A stretch of 64,000 bases of DNA from Bradyrhizobium semiaridum (GTDB lineage Bacteria; Pseudomonadota; Alphaproteobacteria; Rhizobiales; Xanthobacteraceae): assembly GCF_020329505.1 (NCBI RefSeq), contig NZ_JAGKJJ010000002.1:248001-312000 (forward strand), written 5' to 3'. Shown here one piece after another: positions 45,438 to 55,126 of the stretch. Under the pieces are notes generated by a model. The model did no database searches, was not told the origin of the DNA, and saw only the letters and a list, made by a program, of their open reading frames with translations. Position 1 is the first letter of the stretch. Every line of letters starts with the position of its first letter. Position numbers and translations under genes: made by a program.

Positions 45438-46318
45438 CCGACACGGCGCTCGCTCCGCTGAAGGTCCCGGCACAGCCGACGGCGCTGCGCCGCCTCGTGC
45501 GCTGGCTGGTCGGCGATCTCCGCGCCGGGCTGTCGATCCTGGTGCTGCTGGTGCTGGTCGTCGTGGCGATCGGCGCGCCGTGGATCGCGCCCTACGCGCC
45601 GACCGCGCAGGACGTCAACAACATGCTGGCGCCGCCGGGCCCCGCCCATCTGCTCGGCACCGACGATCTCGGCCGCGACGTGCTGTCCCGCCTGATCTAC
45701 GGCGCGCCGGCGACCGTCTATGCCAGCCTGCTCGCGGTCGGCGTCGCGGTCCTGATCGGCCTGCCGGTCGGCCTCGTCGCCGGTTATTTCGGCGGCTGGA
45801 TCGACGACATCATCAGCCGCGTCATCGATACGTTTCTTTCGTTCCCTGCGATCGTGCTCGCGATCGCCGTCACCGGCGCGCTCGGCATCGGCCTGACCAA
45901 CGGCATGATCGCGGTCGGCATCACGATGTTTCCGGCGCTGGCGCGCATCGTCCGCGCCCGCACCCTGATCGTGCGGCAGGAGCTCTATGTCGATGCGTCC
46001 AGAGGCTTCGGCGCCCCGACCCGGCATGTGCTGTGGCGCCACGTGCTGCCGAACACGCTGCAGCCGGTGATCGTGCAGGTGACGCTACTGCTCGCCGCGG
46101 CGCTGCTGGCCGAAGCCAGCCTGTCGTTCCTCGGCCTTGGCATCCAGCCGCCGAATCCGAGCTGGGGCGCCATGCTGGCGCGCGCCTATCAATACATGGA
46201 GATCGCGCCCGAGCAGATGTACGCGCCGGGCCTTGCCATCCTCGTCGTCTCGCTGGCGTTCAACGCGCTGGGAGAATCCCTGCGTATCGTGCTCGATCCG
46301 ACCATGAAGGATCGTTGA
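45434..46318 (+). CDS. Peptide-type ABC transporter permease, DppC-like
   Basis: 294 residues. HLLGTDDLGRDVLSRLIYG is the DppC signature, the EAA loop is YVDASRGFGAPTRHVLWRHVLP, and LSFLGLGIQPPNPSWGAML is the conserved C-terminal periplasmic segment. Last gene of the importer; a family A repeat separates it from the carboxylase. Confidence 0.93.
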   Translation: MTDTALAPLKVPAQPTALRRLVRWLVGDLRAGLSILVLLVLVVVAIGAPWIAPYAPTAQDVNNMLAPPGPAHLLGTDDLGRDVLSRLIYGAPATVYASLLAVGVAVLIGLPVGLVAGYFGGWIDDIISRVIDTFLSFPAIVLAIAVTGALGIGLTNGMIAVGITMFPALARIVRARTLIVRQELYVDASRGFGAPTRHVLWRHVLPNTLQPVIVQVTLLLAAALLAEASLSFLGLGIQPPNPSWGAMLARAYQYMEIAPEQMYAPGLAILVVSLAFNALGESLRIVLDPTMKDR

Positions 46319-46346
46319 GCGATGAGATATCAAGCCGCGTGCGTCT

Positions 46347-46501
46347 TCACCTCGCCCCGCCTGCGGGGAGAGGTCGAAATTTGCGCGCAGCGCGAATTTC
46401 GGGTGGGGGGACTCTCCCCAGGCGCGCTTGCGGAGACTCCCCCTCACCCGAAGCCTGCGCTTCGCTTCGGCTTCGACCTCTCCCCGCAAGCGGGGCGAGG
46501 T
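46347..46501. repeat. Intergenic inverted repeat, family A copy 7
   Basis: CACCTCGCCCCGCCTGCGGG at the left and CCTCTCCCCGCAAGCGGGGC at the right, with inner hairpins GAAATTTGCGCGCAGCGCGA... and GAAGCCTGCGCTTCGCTTC. Ends 21 bp before the carboxylase start. Confidence 0.82.
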
Positions 46502-46522
46502 AAGTAACCAACGGAACCGGCC

Positions 46523-49500
46523 ATGTCCTTCAAGAAATTGCTGATCGCCAACCGCGGAGAGATCGCCATCCGCATTGCCCGCGCCGCCAGCGAGAGCGGC
46601 CTTGCCACGGTCGCGATCTATCCCGCCGACGATGCGGCCTCGCTGCATGTCCGCTCAGCCGACGAGGCGCGCGAGATCCCCGGCCGCGGCGCGCGGGCCT
46701 ATCTCGACATCGAGGCGGTGGTCGCGGCTGCGAAAGCGACCGGCTGCGACGCGCTGCATCCGGGCTATGGCTTCCTCAGCGAGAATGCGGCACTGGCGCG
46801 GCGCTGCGCGGAGGAGAAGATCACCTTTGTCGGCCCGTCGCCGGACGCGCTCGATCTGTTCGGCGACAAGGCCACGGCCAAGGCGCTGGCGAAGAAGTGC
46901 GGCGTGCCTGTTATCGCCGGCACCTCGGGCGCAACCACGCTGGACGAAGCAAAGGCTTTCTTCGCCTCGCTCGGCGACAGCGCTGCCGTGATGATCAAGG
47001 CGATCGCCGGCGGCGGCGGGCGCGGCATGCGCGTGGTCGAGGACGCTGCCAAGCTTCCGGAGGCCTATGCGCGTTGCCAGTCCGAGGCCAAGGCGGCATT
47101 CGGCAGCGACGCCGTCTATGTCGAGCGGCTGATCCGCAAGGCGCGCCATATCGAGGTGCAGATCATCGGTGATCGTCACGGCGCGATCTCTCATCTCTGG
47201 GAGCGTGAATGCACCATCCAGCGCCGCAACCAGAAGCTGATCGAGGTGGCGCCGAGCCCGTCGCTGAGCGATGTGCTCCGAGCCCGCATCATCGAGGCGG
47301 CCAAGCAGCTCGCGTCGGCCGCGCGCTACGACAATCTCGGTACCTTTGAATTCCTTGTCGATGACGAGGCCGGCGAGGGCGAGGGCGCGTTTGCCTTCAT
47401 CGAGGCCAATCCCCGGCTGCAGGTCGAGCACACCGTCACCGAGGCGGTGCTCGGCGTCGATCTGGTCCGCGCGCAGCTCGCGGTTGCTGCCGGCGCGACG
47501 CTGGCCTCGCTCGATCTCGCGCAGGCCGCGGTGCCGCTGCCGCGTGGCTATGCCATGCAGCTCCGCGTCAACATGGAGGTGATGGACGAGAAGGGGGTGA
47601 CAAAGCCGACTGGCGGCACGCTGGCGGTGTTCGATCTGCCGTCCGGCCCGGGGGTGCGTGTCGATACATTCGGCTATTCCGGCTACCGGACCAGCGCAGC
47701 GTTCGACTCGCTGCTGGCCAAGGTCATCGTGCATTCGCCGAGCGCGAAATGGGCCGACGTGGTGCACAAGGCATCCCGCACCTTGCGCGAATTCCGCATC
47801 GGTGGCGTTGCCACCAACATCCCGTTCCTCGGCGCCGTGCTGGCGCATCAGAGCTTTGCCCGCAACAAGATCAGCACCAACTTCATCGATACCCATGTCG
47901 CGGCGCTGGTCGGCGCGGCCAAGGAGCTTGCCGCGCCGCTGGTCGAGGTCAGCGAAACCGCTGCAACCAAGGCGGTCGTCGCAGAGGCCGCACCCGAAGG
48001 GTCGCTCCCCGTGCCCGCACCGCTGCAGGGCACGATCGTGGCGATCGAGGTCGCCGAAGGCGATCTGGTCCGCCCCGGCCAGCAGATCGCCGTGCTGGAA
48101 TCGATGAAGATGGAGCATCTCGTCGCCGCGCCGCATGGCGGCCGGGTGACCAGGATCGCGGGCGGTCCCGGCGTCACGCTGATGCATGGCGAGCCGATCC
48201 TGTTCCTCGAGCCGGCCGAGGTCGACGGCCACACCGCGGAGCAGGAGGCGGCGATCGACCTCGATCATATCCGTCCCGATCTCGCCGAGCTGATCGCGCG
48301 CAAGGCGATCACGCTGGACGAGAACCGGCCGGCCTCGGTCGAGCGCCGCCGCAAGACCAACCAGCGCACCGCGCGCGAGAACGTCGCCCATCTGGTCGAT
48401 GAGGGCTCATTCGTCGAATACGGCTCGCTCGCGATCGCAGCGCAGCGCCGCCGCCGCAAGGTCGAGGACCTCATCAAGAACACGCCGGCCGACGGCCTGA
48501 TCGCCGGCGTCGCCACCGTCAACGCGAAGGATTTCGGTCCCGAAGGCGCACGCTGCATGGTGATCGCCTATGACTACACCGTGCTGGCGGGCACCCAGGG
48601 CCACATGAACCACAAGAAGATCGACCGCATGCTCACGCTGACCGAGCAGTGGCGGCTTCCGCTGGTGTTTTACGCCGAGGGCGGCGGCGGCCGGCCCGGC
48701 GATACCGACCGGCTCGGCATGACCGGCCTCGACGGTCCTTCCTTCGTGCAGTTCGCAAGACTCTCCGGCCTCGTGCCGGTCGTCGGCATCGTCTCCGGCT
48801 ATTGCTTTGCCGGCAACGCCGCGATGCTCGGCGTCTGCGACGTCATCATCGCCACCAAGAATGCCTCGATCGGCATGGGCGGCCCGGCGATGATCGAGGG
48901 CGGCGGGCTCGGCGTCTATCATCCAGCCGAAGTCGGTCCTGTCAGCTTCCAGTCGCCGAACGGCGTGATCGACATCCTGGTCGAAGACGAGGCCGAGGCG
49001 ACGACCACGGCGCAAAAGTATCTGTCCTACTTCCAGGGCGCGGTACGGGACTGGATGGCGCCGGACCAGCGGCTCTTGCGCCGCGCGATCCCGGAGAACC
49101 GCCTGCGCGTCTACGACATCCGCAACGTCATCGACCTCATTGCCGACGAAGGCTCGGTGCTGGAGCTGCGCCGCGACTTCGGCGTTGGCATGATCACCGC
49201 CTTCATCCGCATCGAGGGCAAGCCGTTCGGCCTGATCGCCAACAATCCAAAACATCTCGGCGGCGCCATCGACGCGCCGGCCGGCGACAAGGCGGCGCGC
49301 TTCATGCAGCTCTGCGACGCCTTCGATATCCCGATCATCTCGCTATGCGACACGCCGGGCTTCATGGTCGGCCCGGAGGCGGAGAAGACCGCGATCGTGC
49401 GCCACGTCGCGCGGATGTTCGTCACCGGCGCCAGCATCACCGTGCCGCTGTTCGGCATCGTGCTGCGCAAGGGCTACGGCCTCGGCGCGCAATCGATGAT

Positions 49501-49825
49501 CGGCGGCGGTTTCCACGCCTCGTTCTTCACGGTGGCATGGCCGACCGGTGAATTCGGCGGCATGGGCCTCGAAGGCTATGTCCGCCTCGGCTTCCGCAAG
49601 GAGATGGAAGCAATCGAGGATCCCGTCGAGCGCGAGAAGTATTTTCAAACCAAGGTCGCCGAGCTCTACGCCAACGGCAAGGCGGTCTCGATCGCCTCGG
49701 TGCTCGAGATCGACGAGGTGATCGACCCCGCCGACACCCGGCACTGGATCATGGCGGGCCTGCGCTCGGTGCCGAAGGTCGAGCCGCGCACCCACCGCAA
49801 GCGGCCGTGCATCGACGCGTGGTGA
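46523..49825 (+). CDS. Single-chain biotin-dependent acyl-CoA carboxylase
   Basis: 1100 residues joining all parts of an acyl-CoA carboxylase. Biotin carboxylase about 1-450 (KLLIANRGEIAIRIARAASE; ATP-binding GGGGRGMRVV; EANPRLQVEHTVTE). Biotin carrier domain about 490-570 with the biotinylated Lys529 in ESMKMEH. Carboxyltransferase about 595-1090, starting near ARENVAHLVDEGSFVEYG and holding the oxyanion Gly-rich VSGYCFAGNAA and GGFHASFF segments. Most bacteria encode these as separate chains; a fused form is known for the long-chain acyl-CoA carboxylase type. The ribosome site is AACGGAACC. It may carboxylate the CoA thioester formed by the upstream transferase; the substrate is unproven. 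Confidence 0.9.
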   Translation: MSFKKLLIANRGEIAIRIARAASESGLATVAIYPADDAASLHVRSADEAREIPGRGARAYLDIEAVVAAAKATGCDALHPGYGFLSENAALARRCAEEKITFVGPSPDALDLFGDKATAKALAKKCGVPVIAGTSGATTLDEAKAFFASLGDSAAVMIKAIAGGGGRGMRVVEDAAKLPEAYARCQSEAKAAFGSDAVYVERLIRKARHIEVQIIGDRHGAISHLWERECTIQRRNQKLIEVAPSPSLSDVLRARIIEAAKQLASAARYDNLGTFEFLVDDEAGEGEGAFAFIEANPRLQVEHTVTEAVLGVDLVRAQLAVAAGATLASLDLAQAAVPLPRGYAMQLRVNMEVMDEKGVTKPTGGTLAVFDLPSGPGVRVDTFGYSGYRTSAAFDSLLAKVIVHSPSAKWADVVHKASRTLREFRIGGVATNIPFLGAVLAHQSFARNKISTNFIDTHVAALVGAAKELAAPLVEVSETAATKAVVAEAAPEGSLPVPAPLQGTIVAIEVAEGDLVRPGQQIAVLESMKMEHLVAAPHGGRVTRIAGGPGVTLMHGEPILFLEPAEVDGHTAEQEAAIDLDHIRPDLAELIARKAITLDENRPASVERRRKTNQRTARENVAHLVDEGSFVEYGSLAIAAQRRRRKVEDLIKNTPADGLIAGVATVNAKDFGPEGARCMVIAYDYTVLAGTQGHMNHKKIDRMLTLTEQWRLPLVFYAEGGGGRPGDTDRLGMTGLDGPSFVQFARLSGLVPVVGIVSGYCFAGNAAMLGVCDVIIATKNASIGMGGPAMIEGGGLGVYHPAEVGPVSFQSPNGVIDILVEDEAEATTTAQKYLSYFQGAVRDWMAPDQRLLRRAIPENRLRVYDIRNVIDLIADEGSVLELRRDFGVGMITAFIRIEGKPFGLIANNPKHLGGAIDAPAGDKAARFMQLCDAFDIPIISLCDTPGFMVGPEAEKTAIVRHVARMFVTGASITVPLFGIVLRKGYGLGAQSMIGGGFHASFFTVAWPTGEFGGMGLEGYVRLGFRKEMEAIEDPVEREKYFQTKVAELYANGKAVSIASVLEIDEVIDPADTRHWIMAGLRSVPKVEPRTHRKRPCIDAW

Positions 49826-49848
49826 CGTAAGGTGAGCACGCTCTCAGG

Positions 49849-49999
49849 CTCCCTCTCCCCTTGCGGGAGAGGGTGGGGAGAGGGGTGGCCGCGGGCTCAA
49901 CTGTTCGATGCGGGATCGCTCTCGCAATCACGTAAGCCGTCGCATTTCCATACGGAGGGTGCGCGCCGTGTGGCACCCCTCTCCCTAACCCTCTCCCGC
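49849..49999. repeat. Intergenic inverted repeat, family A copy 8
   Basis: CTCCCTCTCCCCTTGCGGGA at the left. The right part has ACCCCTCTCCCTAACCCTCT and is cut short relative to other copies. It lies between the convergent carboxylase and Baeyer-Villiger genes and may serve as terminator for both. Confidence 0.78.
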
Positions 50000-50018
50000 A
50001 TCCTGCGTGCAGGAAGGT

Positions 50019-51656
50019 TCAACCCAGCCGCAGCTCCGCATACCCGTTTGCCGCGACCTCATCGCAGCGCGCACGATACGCCGGCGCGCTGCCGCTGTAG
50101 CGGGCGACGATGCGGGTCTGCTTGCCTTCGACGTTGCGGTTGATGCCGGTCATCCAGGAATCGACCTCGTTGGACAGCAGGCCGACGCCGAGCGCCTTGA
50201 CGTGATCGGTCCAGCCGGCGGTGCCCTCGGGCGTTGCGTCGAGAAACGTCAGGCCCTTCGCTTGCGCAAACCGCAGCAGGCCGGTGACCCAGTCGACGCT
50301 GTATTCGATGCTACGCGGGATGTTGCCGAGCGCGGTGTGCGGGCCCATCAGCATCATCATGTTGGGGAAGCCGTCGACCATCAGTCCGAGATAGGTTTCC
50401 GGCCCGTGTTTCCACTTCTCCTTCAGCCGCGCGCCGCCGCTGCCGCGAAAGTCGATCGCGTCGAAACTGCCGGTGATGGCGTCGAAGCCGGTGGCGTAGA
50501 TGATGATATCGAATGCGAAATCCCGCGCGCTGGTGCGGATGCCCTCGGGCGTGATCGTCTCGATCGGTGTCTCGCTCAGATCGACCAGCTCGACATTGTC
50601 CTGGTTGTAGACCTCGAAATAGAAGGTCTCGAGCGGCACGCGGCGGGTGCCGAAACCATGGTTCTTCGGGATCAGCTTCTCCGCCACCGCAGGGTTCTTG
50701 ACCCGCTCGCGGATCTTGCGCGCGATGAAATCGCTGATTGTCGCATTGGCCTTGCGGTCGATCAGGATGTCCTTGAAGTTGCCCTGCCAGATGCCGAAGC
50801 CGCGCTCGCCATAGAGCTTCTCGTAGTTCGCCTCTCGCTCGGCGTCGGAGACCTCAAACGCGCCGCGTGGATCGGGCGTATGGATGAAGCAGGCAAAGGT
50901 CTCCTGGCAGCGCGCGAAGATCTCGGGATAACTGGCCTTGATCTTGGCTTGGGTGGCGGCGTCGATCTTGCCGTTGTGCAGCGGCGCGGCCCAGTTGGCG
51001 GTGCGCTGGAATACGGTGAGGTGTCCGACCTCGCTCGCGATGGTCTGGATGGTCTGGATGCCGGTGGCGCCGGTGCCGATCACGGCGACGCGCTTGCCGG
51101 CGAAATCGACCTTCTCCTTGGGCCAGCGCGCGGTGTGGAAGGATTGGCCCTTGAAACTGTCGCGTCCCTCGATGCGCGGCAGCGTCGGCGTCGAGAGCGG
51201 GCCGATCGCGGTGATCAGGAAGCGGCAGCTGTACTGCGCGCCGCTTGTCAGCGTGACCTGCCAGCTTCGCGTCTCGTCCTGATAGATCGCAGCAGTGACA
51301 CGGCTCTCGAACTGGATGTCGCGACGCAGGTCGAACTTGTCGGCGACATAATTGCAGTAGCGCAGCGTCTCCGGCTGGCCGGCAAAGTGCTCGGACCATT
51401 CCCATTCCTGCAGCAGCTCCTTGGAGAACGAATAGCCGTAGGAATAGCTCTCGGAATCGAAGCGCGCGCCGGGATAGCGGTTCCAGTACCAGGTGCCGCC
51501 GACTCCGGTGCCGGCCTCGAACACGCGTGTCTTGAGGCCAAGCTCGCGCAGCCGGTAGAGCTGGTACATGCCGGACAGGCCGGCGCCGATGACGATGACG
51601 TCGTAGTCCAGCGCAGCCGTCTGCGACGGAGTTGTGTCTTGACGCTGTGCGGCCAC
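50019..51656 (-). CDS. Baeyer-Villiger monooxygenase (flavin-containing, NADPH type)
   Basis: 545 residues. FAD motif GAGLSG (24-29), GVGGTWYWNRYPGARFD, the Baeyer-Villiger fingerprint FKGQSFHTARWP (168-179, pattern FxGxxxHxxxWP), and NADPH motif GTGATG (194-199). It converts a ketone to an ester or lactone with O2. The frame is open for another 50 residues upstream; the GTG at 51656 is preceded by GGGAGCAACGCGAG and gives the normal N-terminal length. It is divergent from the GMC dehydrogenase, with 233 bp between. Confidence 0.9.
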   Translation of the reverse strand: MAAQRQDTTPSQTAALDYDVIVIGAGLSGMYQLYRLRELGLKTRVFEAGTGVGGTWYWNRYPGARFDSESYSYGYSFSKELLQEWEWSEHFAGQPETLRYCNYVADKFDLRRDIQFESRVTAAIYQDETRSWQVTLTSGAQYSCRFLITAIGPLSTPTLPRIEGRDSFKGQSFHTARWPKEKVDFAGKRVAVIGTGATGIQTIQTIASEVGHLTVFQRTANWAAPLHNGKIDAATQAKIKASYPEIFARCQETFACFIHTPDPRGAFEVSDAEREANYEKLYGERGFGIWQGNFKDILIDRKANATISDFIARKIRERVKNPAVAEKLIPKNHGFGTRRVPLETFYFEVYNQDNVELVDLSETPIETITPEGIRTSARDFAFDIIIYATGFDAITGSFDAIDFRGSGGARLKEKWKHGPETYLGLMVDGFPNMMMLMGPHTALGNIPRSIEYSVDWVTGLLRFAQAKGLTFLDATPEGTAGWTDHVKALGVGLLSNEVDSWMTGINRNVEGKQTRIVARYSGSAPAYRARCDEVAANGYAELRLG

Positions 51657-51810
51657 CTCGCGTTGCTCCCAACCTTGTTGATTGCCGGCAAGGCTAACCG
51701 GTCTCGCCGCCGCCGACAAACATTGCAAAGCGGGGCTGGTATCGCGATTTGCGGGGGCGCGTCGCCCCGCGGCTTTACTCAGCCGCGCGATTCCCCTTAT
51801 CGTTGCTTGC

Positions 51811-51868
51811 ATCCGGGAAATCTCGAGATTCCGGGTTCGATGCTTCGCATCGCCCCGGCATGACGGGA
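51811..51868. repeat. Intergenic repeat with two hairpins (family D)
   Basis: GGAAATCTCGAGATTCC followed by GGGTTCGATGCTTCGCATCG and CCCCGGCATGACGGG. I recognise the CGATGCTTCGCATCGCCCCGG word as a dispersed element in related genomes. It ends about 20 bp before the GMC gene. Confidence 0.65.
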
Positions 51869-51889
51869 TAGTGAGAACAAGGAAGAAGA

Positions 51890-53491
51890 ATGAAGAACGA
51901 TCCCGTTGACGTCCTGATCATCGGCGCCGGCGCCTCCGGCGCCGCGGTGGCCTGGAGCCTTGCAGACACCAGGATGCATATCCTCTGCCTCGACCAGGGC
52001 GGCTGGATGAATCCCGCCGAATATCCGAGCACCGGTCGCGACTGGGAAGCAAAGTTCTATGGCGAGTGGTCGTCCAGCCCGAACGTCCGCAGGCGGCCGG
52101 AAGACTATCCGATCAACGACGACAACTCGCCGATCAAGGTGGTGAACTTCAATGCCGTCGGCGGCTCGACCGTGATGTACACCGCGCACTGGCCGCGGCT
52201 GCATCCGTCCGACTTCAAGGTGAAGACGCTGGACGGTGTCGCCGACGATTGGCCGATCGATTATGACGCGCTCACCCCGTTCTTCGAGGAGAACGATCGC
52301 ATGATGGGCACCTCGGGCCTGTCGGGCGATCCAAAGTCGCCGTTGTCGCATCCGCCGATGCCGCCACAGCCGCTCGGCCTGTCCGGGCCGCTGATCGGCA
52401 AGGCCATGAACAAGCTCGGCTGGCACTGGTGGCCGTCGGACACCACGGTCGCGACGATGGATTACGAGGGCAGGGCCCGCTGCATCAATCTCGGCCACTG
52501 CACGCCGGCCTGCGCGCAGGGCGCCAAGGCCTCGACCGATATCACCTATTGGCCGCACGCGATCCGCGCCGGGGTCGAGCTGAAGACGCATTGCCGGGTG
52601 CGCGAGATCCTGACCAATGGCGAGGGCATGGCGACCGGCGTCGTCTATTACGACAAGGACGGCGTCGAGCAGTTTCAGCCGGCCGCGGTCGTGATCATCG
52701 CCTGCAACGGCGTCGGCACGCCGCGGCTGCTGCTGAACTCGGTGTCGGGCAAATTTCCGAACGGTCTCGCCAACTCATCAGGCCTGGTCGGCAAGAACCT
52801 GATGTTCCATCCCTATGCGCAGATCTACGGCTATGTGAAGGAGCCGACCGATTCCAATCGCGCGCCGCCGACCTGCCTGTGGAGCAAGGAGTGGTACGAC
52901 ACCGACCTCTCGCGCGGCTTCGTCCGCGGCTACGGCGTCCAGTTCGTGCGTGGCGCCGGGCCGGTGTTCGAGGCCGTGGTCAGCGAGCAGAAGGGCATCC
53001 TGCCGTGGGGCAAGGATCATCACCGCGTCTTCCGCAAGCTGAACGGGCACCGGCTCGGTTTCTCTGCGATCTGCGAAGACCTTCCCGAGGAGCACAACCG
53101 CGTCACGCTCGATCCCGTTCTGAAGGACAGCCACGGCATTCCGGCGCCGAAGATCGACTACACGATCAGCGAGAACAGCAGGAAGATGATGGACCACGCG
53201 CTGGCGCGCGGCCGCGAGGTGCTCGAAGCCGCCGGCGCGACCGATCTCTGCGTCAACTCGCCGATCCCGTGGGGCGGCTGGCATCTGCTCGGCACCGCGC
53301 GGATGGGCACCGATCCTGAACGCTCCGTGGTCAATGAATGGGGCCGCTCGCACGATGTGAAGAACCTCTTCATCGTCGACGGCAGCATCTTCGTCACCTC
53401 TGGTGGCGTCAACCCGACCTCCACCATCCAGGCCCTCGCGCTCTACATCGCCGACCAGATGAAGCAGCGCCTCGCCGATCTGTTCGATTGA
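51890..53491 (+). CDS. GMC-family dehydrogenase, large subunit
   Basis: 533 residues. FAD motif GAGASG (12-17), a GGSTVMYTAHWPRLHPSDF substrate-proximal segment, and C-terminal HLLGTARMG and FVTSGGVNPTSTIQALALYIA motifs holding the usual catalytic His and Asn region. CTPACAQGAKASTDI is typical of gluconate-2-dehydrogenase-type large subunits. AAGGAAGAAGA precedes the ATG. The gene after it encodes a small subunit-like protein. It should oxidise an alcohol or sugar acid and pass electrons to a carrier. No signal peptide is visible in either subunit, so the site of action is unclear. Confidence 0.88.
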   Translation: MKNDPVDVLIIGAGASGAAVAWSLADTRMHILCLDQGGWMNPAEYPSTGRDWEAKFYGEWSSSPNVRRRPEDYPINDDNSPIKVVNFNAVGGSTVMYTAHWPRLHPSDFKVKTLDGVADDWPIDYDALTPFFEENDRMMGTSGLSGDPKSPLSHPPMPPQPLGLSGPLIGKAMNKLGWHWWPSDTTVATMDYEGRARCINLGHCTPACAQGAKASTDITYWPHAIRAGVELKTHCRVREILTNGEGMATGVVYYDKDGVEQFQPAAVVIIACNGVGTPRLLLNSVSGKFPNGLANSSGLVGKNLMFHPYAQIYGYVKEPTDSNRAPPTCLWSKEWYDTDLSRGFVRGYGVQFVRGAGPVFEAVVSEQKGILPWGKDHHRVFRKLNGHRLGFSAICEDLPEEHNRVTLDPVLKDSHGIPAPKIDYTISENSRKMMDHALARGREVLEAAGATDLCVNSPIPWGGWHLLGTARMGTDPERSVVNEWGRSHDVKNLFIVDGSIFVTSGGVNPTSTIQALALYIADQMKQRLADLFD

Positions 53492-53498
53492 GGCCGTC

Positions 53499-53945
53499 AT
53501 GTCCGATAACAATCAACTGACCGCAGCCCAGCGGGCCGACCTCCGCACCGTCGCCGCGATGATCGTACCCGAGAGCTCCGAGTACCGGGTGCCGGGCGCC
53601 GACGATCCGGTAATCCAGGCCGACATGCTGGCGACGCTCGGCCGCGACACCGCGCTGGTCGCGCAGGCGCTGGATCATCTGGCGAGGCTCGCCGGCAAGC
53701 CGCTCGCCGAGCTCGACGAAGCGAAGCGCGATGCGGTGGCGCAGGAGTTTCGCGCCACCGGCGGTGCGGCCGCGGCGACGCTCGTCCGTGTCGTGCTGCA
53801 ATGCTACTACCGCGACGACCGCGTGCTGCGCTCGCTCGGCTTCGAACTGCGCGCGCCGTTCCCGAAGGGCCATGTGCTGGAGGAGGGCGACTGGTCGCTG
53901 CTCGACCCGGTCCGGGCGCGTGGCGGGACGCTGCGGCGGGCCTAA
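53499..53945 (+). CDS. Small subunit-like protein of the GMC dehydrogenase (gluconate 2-dehydrogenase subunit 3-type)
   Basis: 148 residues, mostly helical, with LTAAQRADLRTVAAMIVPESSE at the start, the typical opening of the gluconate dehydrogenase subunit 3 group. It begins 7 bp after the GMC stop. The family usually carries a Tat signal that pulls the complex to the periplasm; none is seen here. Family label is moderate; the operon link is strong. Confidence 0.72.
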   Translation: MSDNNQLTAAQRADLRTVAAMIVPESSEYRVPGADDPVIQADMLATLGRDTALVAQALDHLARLAGKPLAELDEAKRDAVAQEFRATGGAAAATLVRVVLQCYYRDDRVLRSLGFELRAPFPKGHVLEEGDWSLLDPVRARGGTLRRA

Positions 53946-54028
53946 CAGGGCAGCAGGCCTGCGCGGGACGTAGCCACTTGCGGCGGCGGGAGCTGGTCAC
54001 CATCTGTGGGAACCAAAGGATTCTCGCC

Positions 54029-55048
54029 ATGCTGGATTTTACCTCAGATGCCGCCGGTGACAGGCCGTCACCGCGGATGGTTGATGCTGCCCCGGACGAC
54101 CGGGCTTTGCTGGATGCCTACTCCAACGCCGTGATCGACGTCACCGAACGCGTCGGCCCGGCGGTGGTCCGCGTCGAAACCGGGCCGAAGGTGCGCAATG
54201 CGCGCGAGCGCGGCGGGCTCGGCTCGGGCATCGTGATCTCGCCCGATGGCCTCGTGCTGACCAACAGCCACGTGGTTGGCTCGTCGAAGGAGATCCGCCT
54301 GCGCGACACCGAAGGCTTCGTCACCGACGCCCATGTGCTCGGGGTCGATCCCGACACCGATCTCGCGTTGCTGCGCGCCGATGGCGCACGTGATCTGCCC
54401 TACGCCGCGCTCGGCAATTCCAAGACGCTGCGGCGCGGCCAGCTTGTGGTCGCGATCGGCAATCCGCTCGGCTTCGAATCGACGGTCACCGCCGGCGTCG
54501 TCTCGGCGCTCGGACGCTCGATCCGCTCGGTCAGTGGGCGGACCATCGAGGACGTGATCCAAACCGACGCCGCGCTCAACCCGGGCAATTCCGGCGGGCC
54601 GCTGGTGGCGTCGAACGCCGAGGTGATCGGGATCAACACCGCGATCATCAGCGGCGCGCAAGGCATCTGCTTTGCGGTCGCCAGCAACACCGCGCAGTTC
54701 GTGTTGTCGGAGATCATCCGCCACGGCTATGTCCGCCGCGCCTTCATCGGCGTCGCCGGCCAGACCGCGCCGGTGCCGCGGCGGCACGCCGTGTTGGCCG
54801 GTGTCGAGAACAAGATGGGCGCGCTCTTGATGCAGATCGAGCCGGACAGCCCCGCCGCGCGAGCAAGCCTGTTGCCGGGCGACGTCGTCATCAAGCTCGA
54901 CGGCGTCGAGATCAACGGCGTCGACGACCTGATCCGCGCGCTCGACCACAGCCGGATCGATCGGACGCTGTCGATGGACGTGCTGCGGTTAGGCCGCCTG
55001 CGCGCGATCGAGATTCATCCGATCGAGCGGAAGCCCGCGAAGCAGTGA
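54029..55048 (+). CDS. HtrA/DegP-like S1C serine protease with one PDZ domain
   Basis: 339 residues. Catalytic triad: His81 (TNSHVV), Asp111 (DTDLALL) and Ser188 (NPGNSGGP). A PDZ domain follows from about 240 to 330 (LMQIEPDSPAARASLLPGDVVIKLDG). There is no signal peptide or membrane helix: the N-terminus is acidic and hydrophilic (MLDFTSDAAGDRPSPR). AAAGGATTCTCGCC supports the start. DegP-type proteases normally act in the periplasm, so this one is either cytoplasmic or exported by another route. Confidence 0.9.
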   Translation: MLDFTSDAAGDRPSPRMVDAAPDDRALLDAYSNAVIDVTERVGPAVVRVETGPKVRNARERGGLGSGIVISPDGLVLTNSHVVGSSKEIRLRDTEGFVTDAHVLGVDPDTDLALLRADGARDLPYAALGNSKTLRRGQLVVAIGNPLGFESTVTAGVVSALGRSIRSVSGRTIEDVIQTDAALNPGNSGGPLVASNAEVIGINTAIISGAQGICFAVASNTAQFVLSEIIRHGYVRRAFIGVAGQTAPVPRRHAVLAGVENKMGALLMQIEPDSPAARASLLPGDVVIKLDGVEINGVDDLIRALDHSRIDRTLSMDVLRLGRLRAIEIHPIERKPAKQ

Positions 55049-55126
55049 GTGCGGACCTATCGTGAGAAGCGCGTTCCGCGCTCCTCAAAGGTGAGGGGTT
55101 GAACAGCGGTGCAACATATCCGGTGT

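Noticed and set aside
50007..51863. A 618-codon plus-strand frame opposite the Baeyer-Villiger monooxygenase
   Set aside because: It has no motifs, whereas the minus strand has both nucleotide motifs and the BVMO fingerprint.
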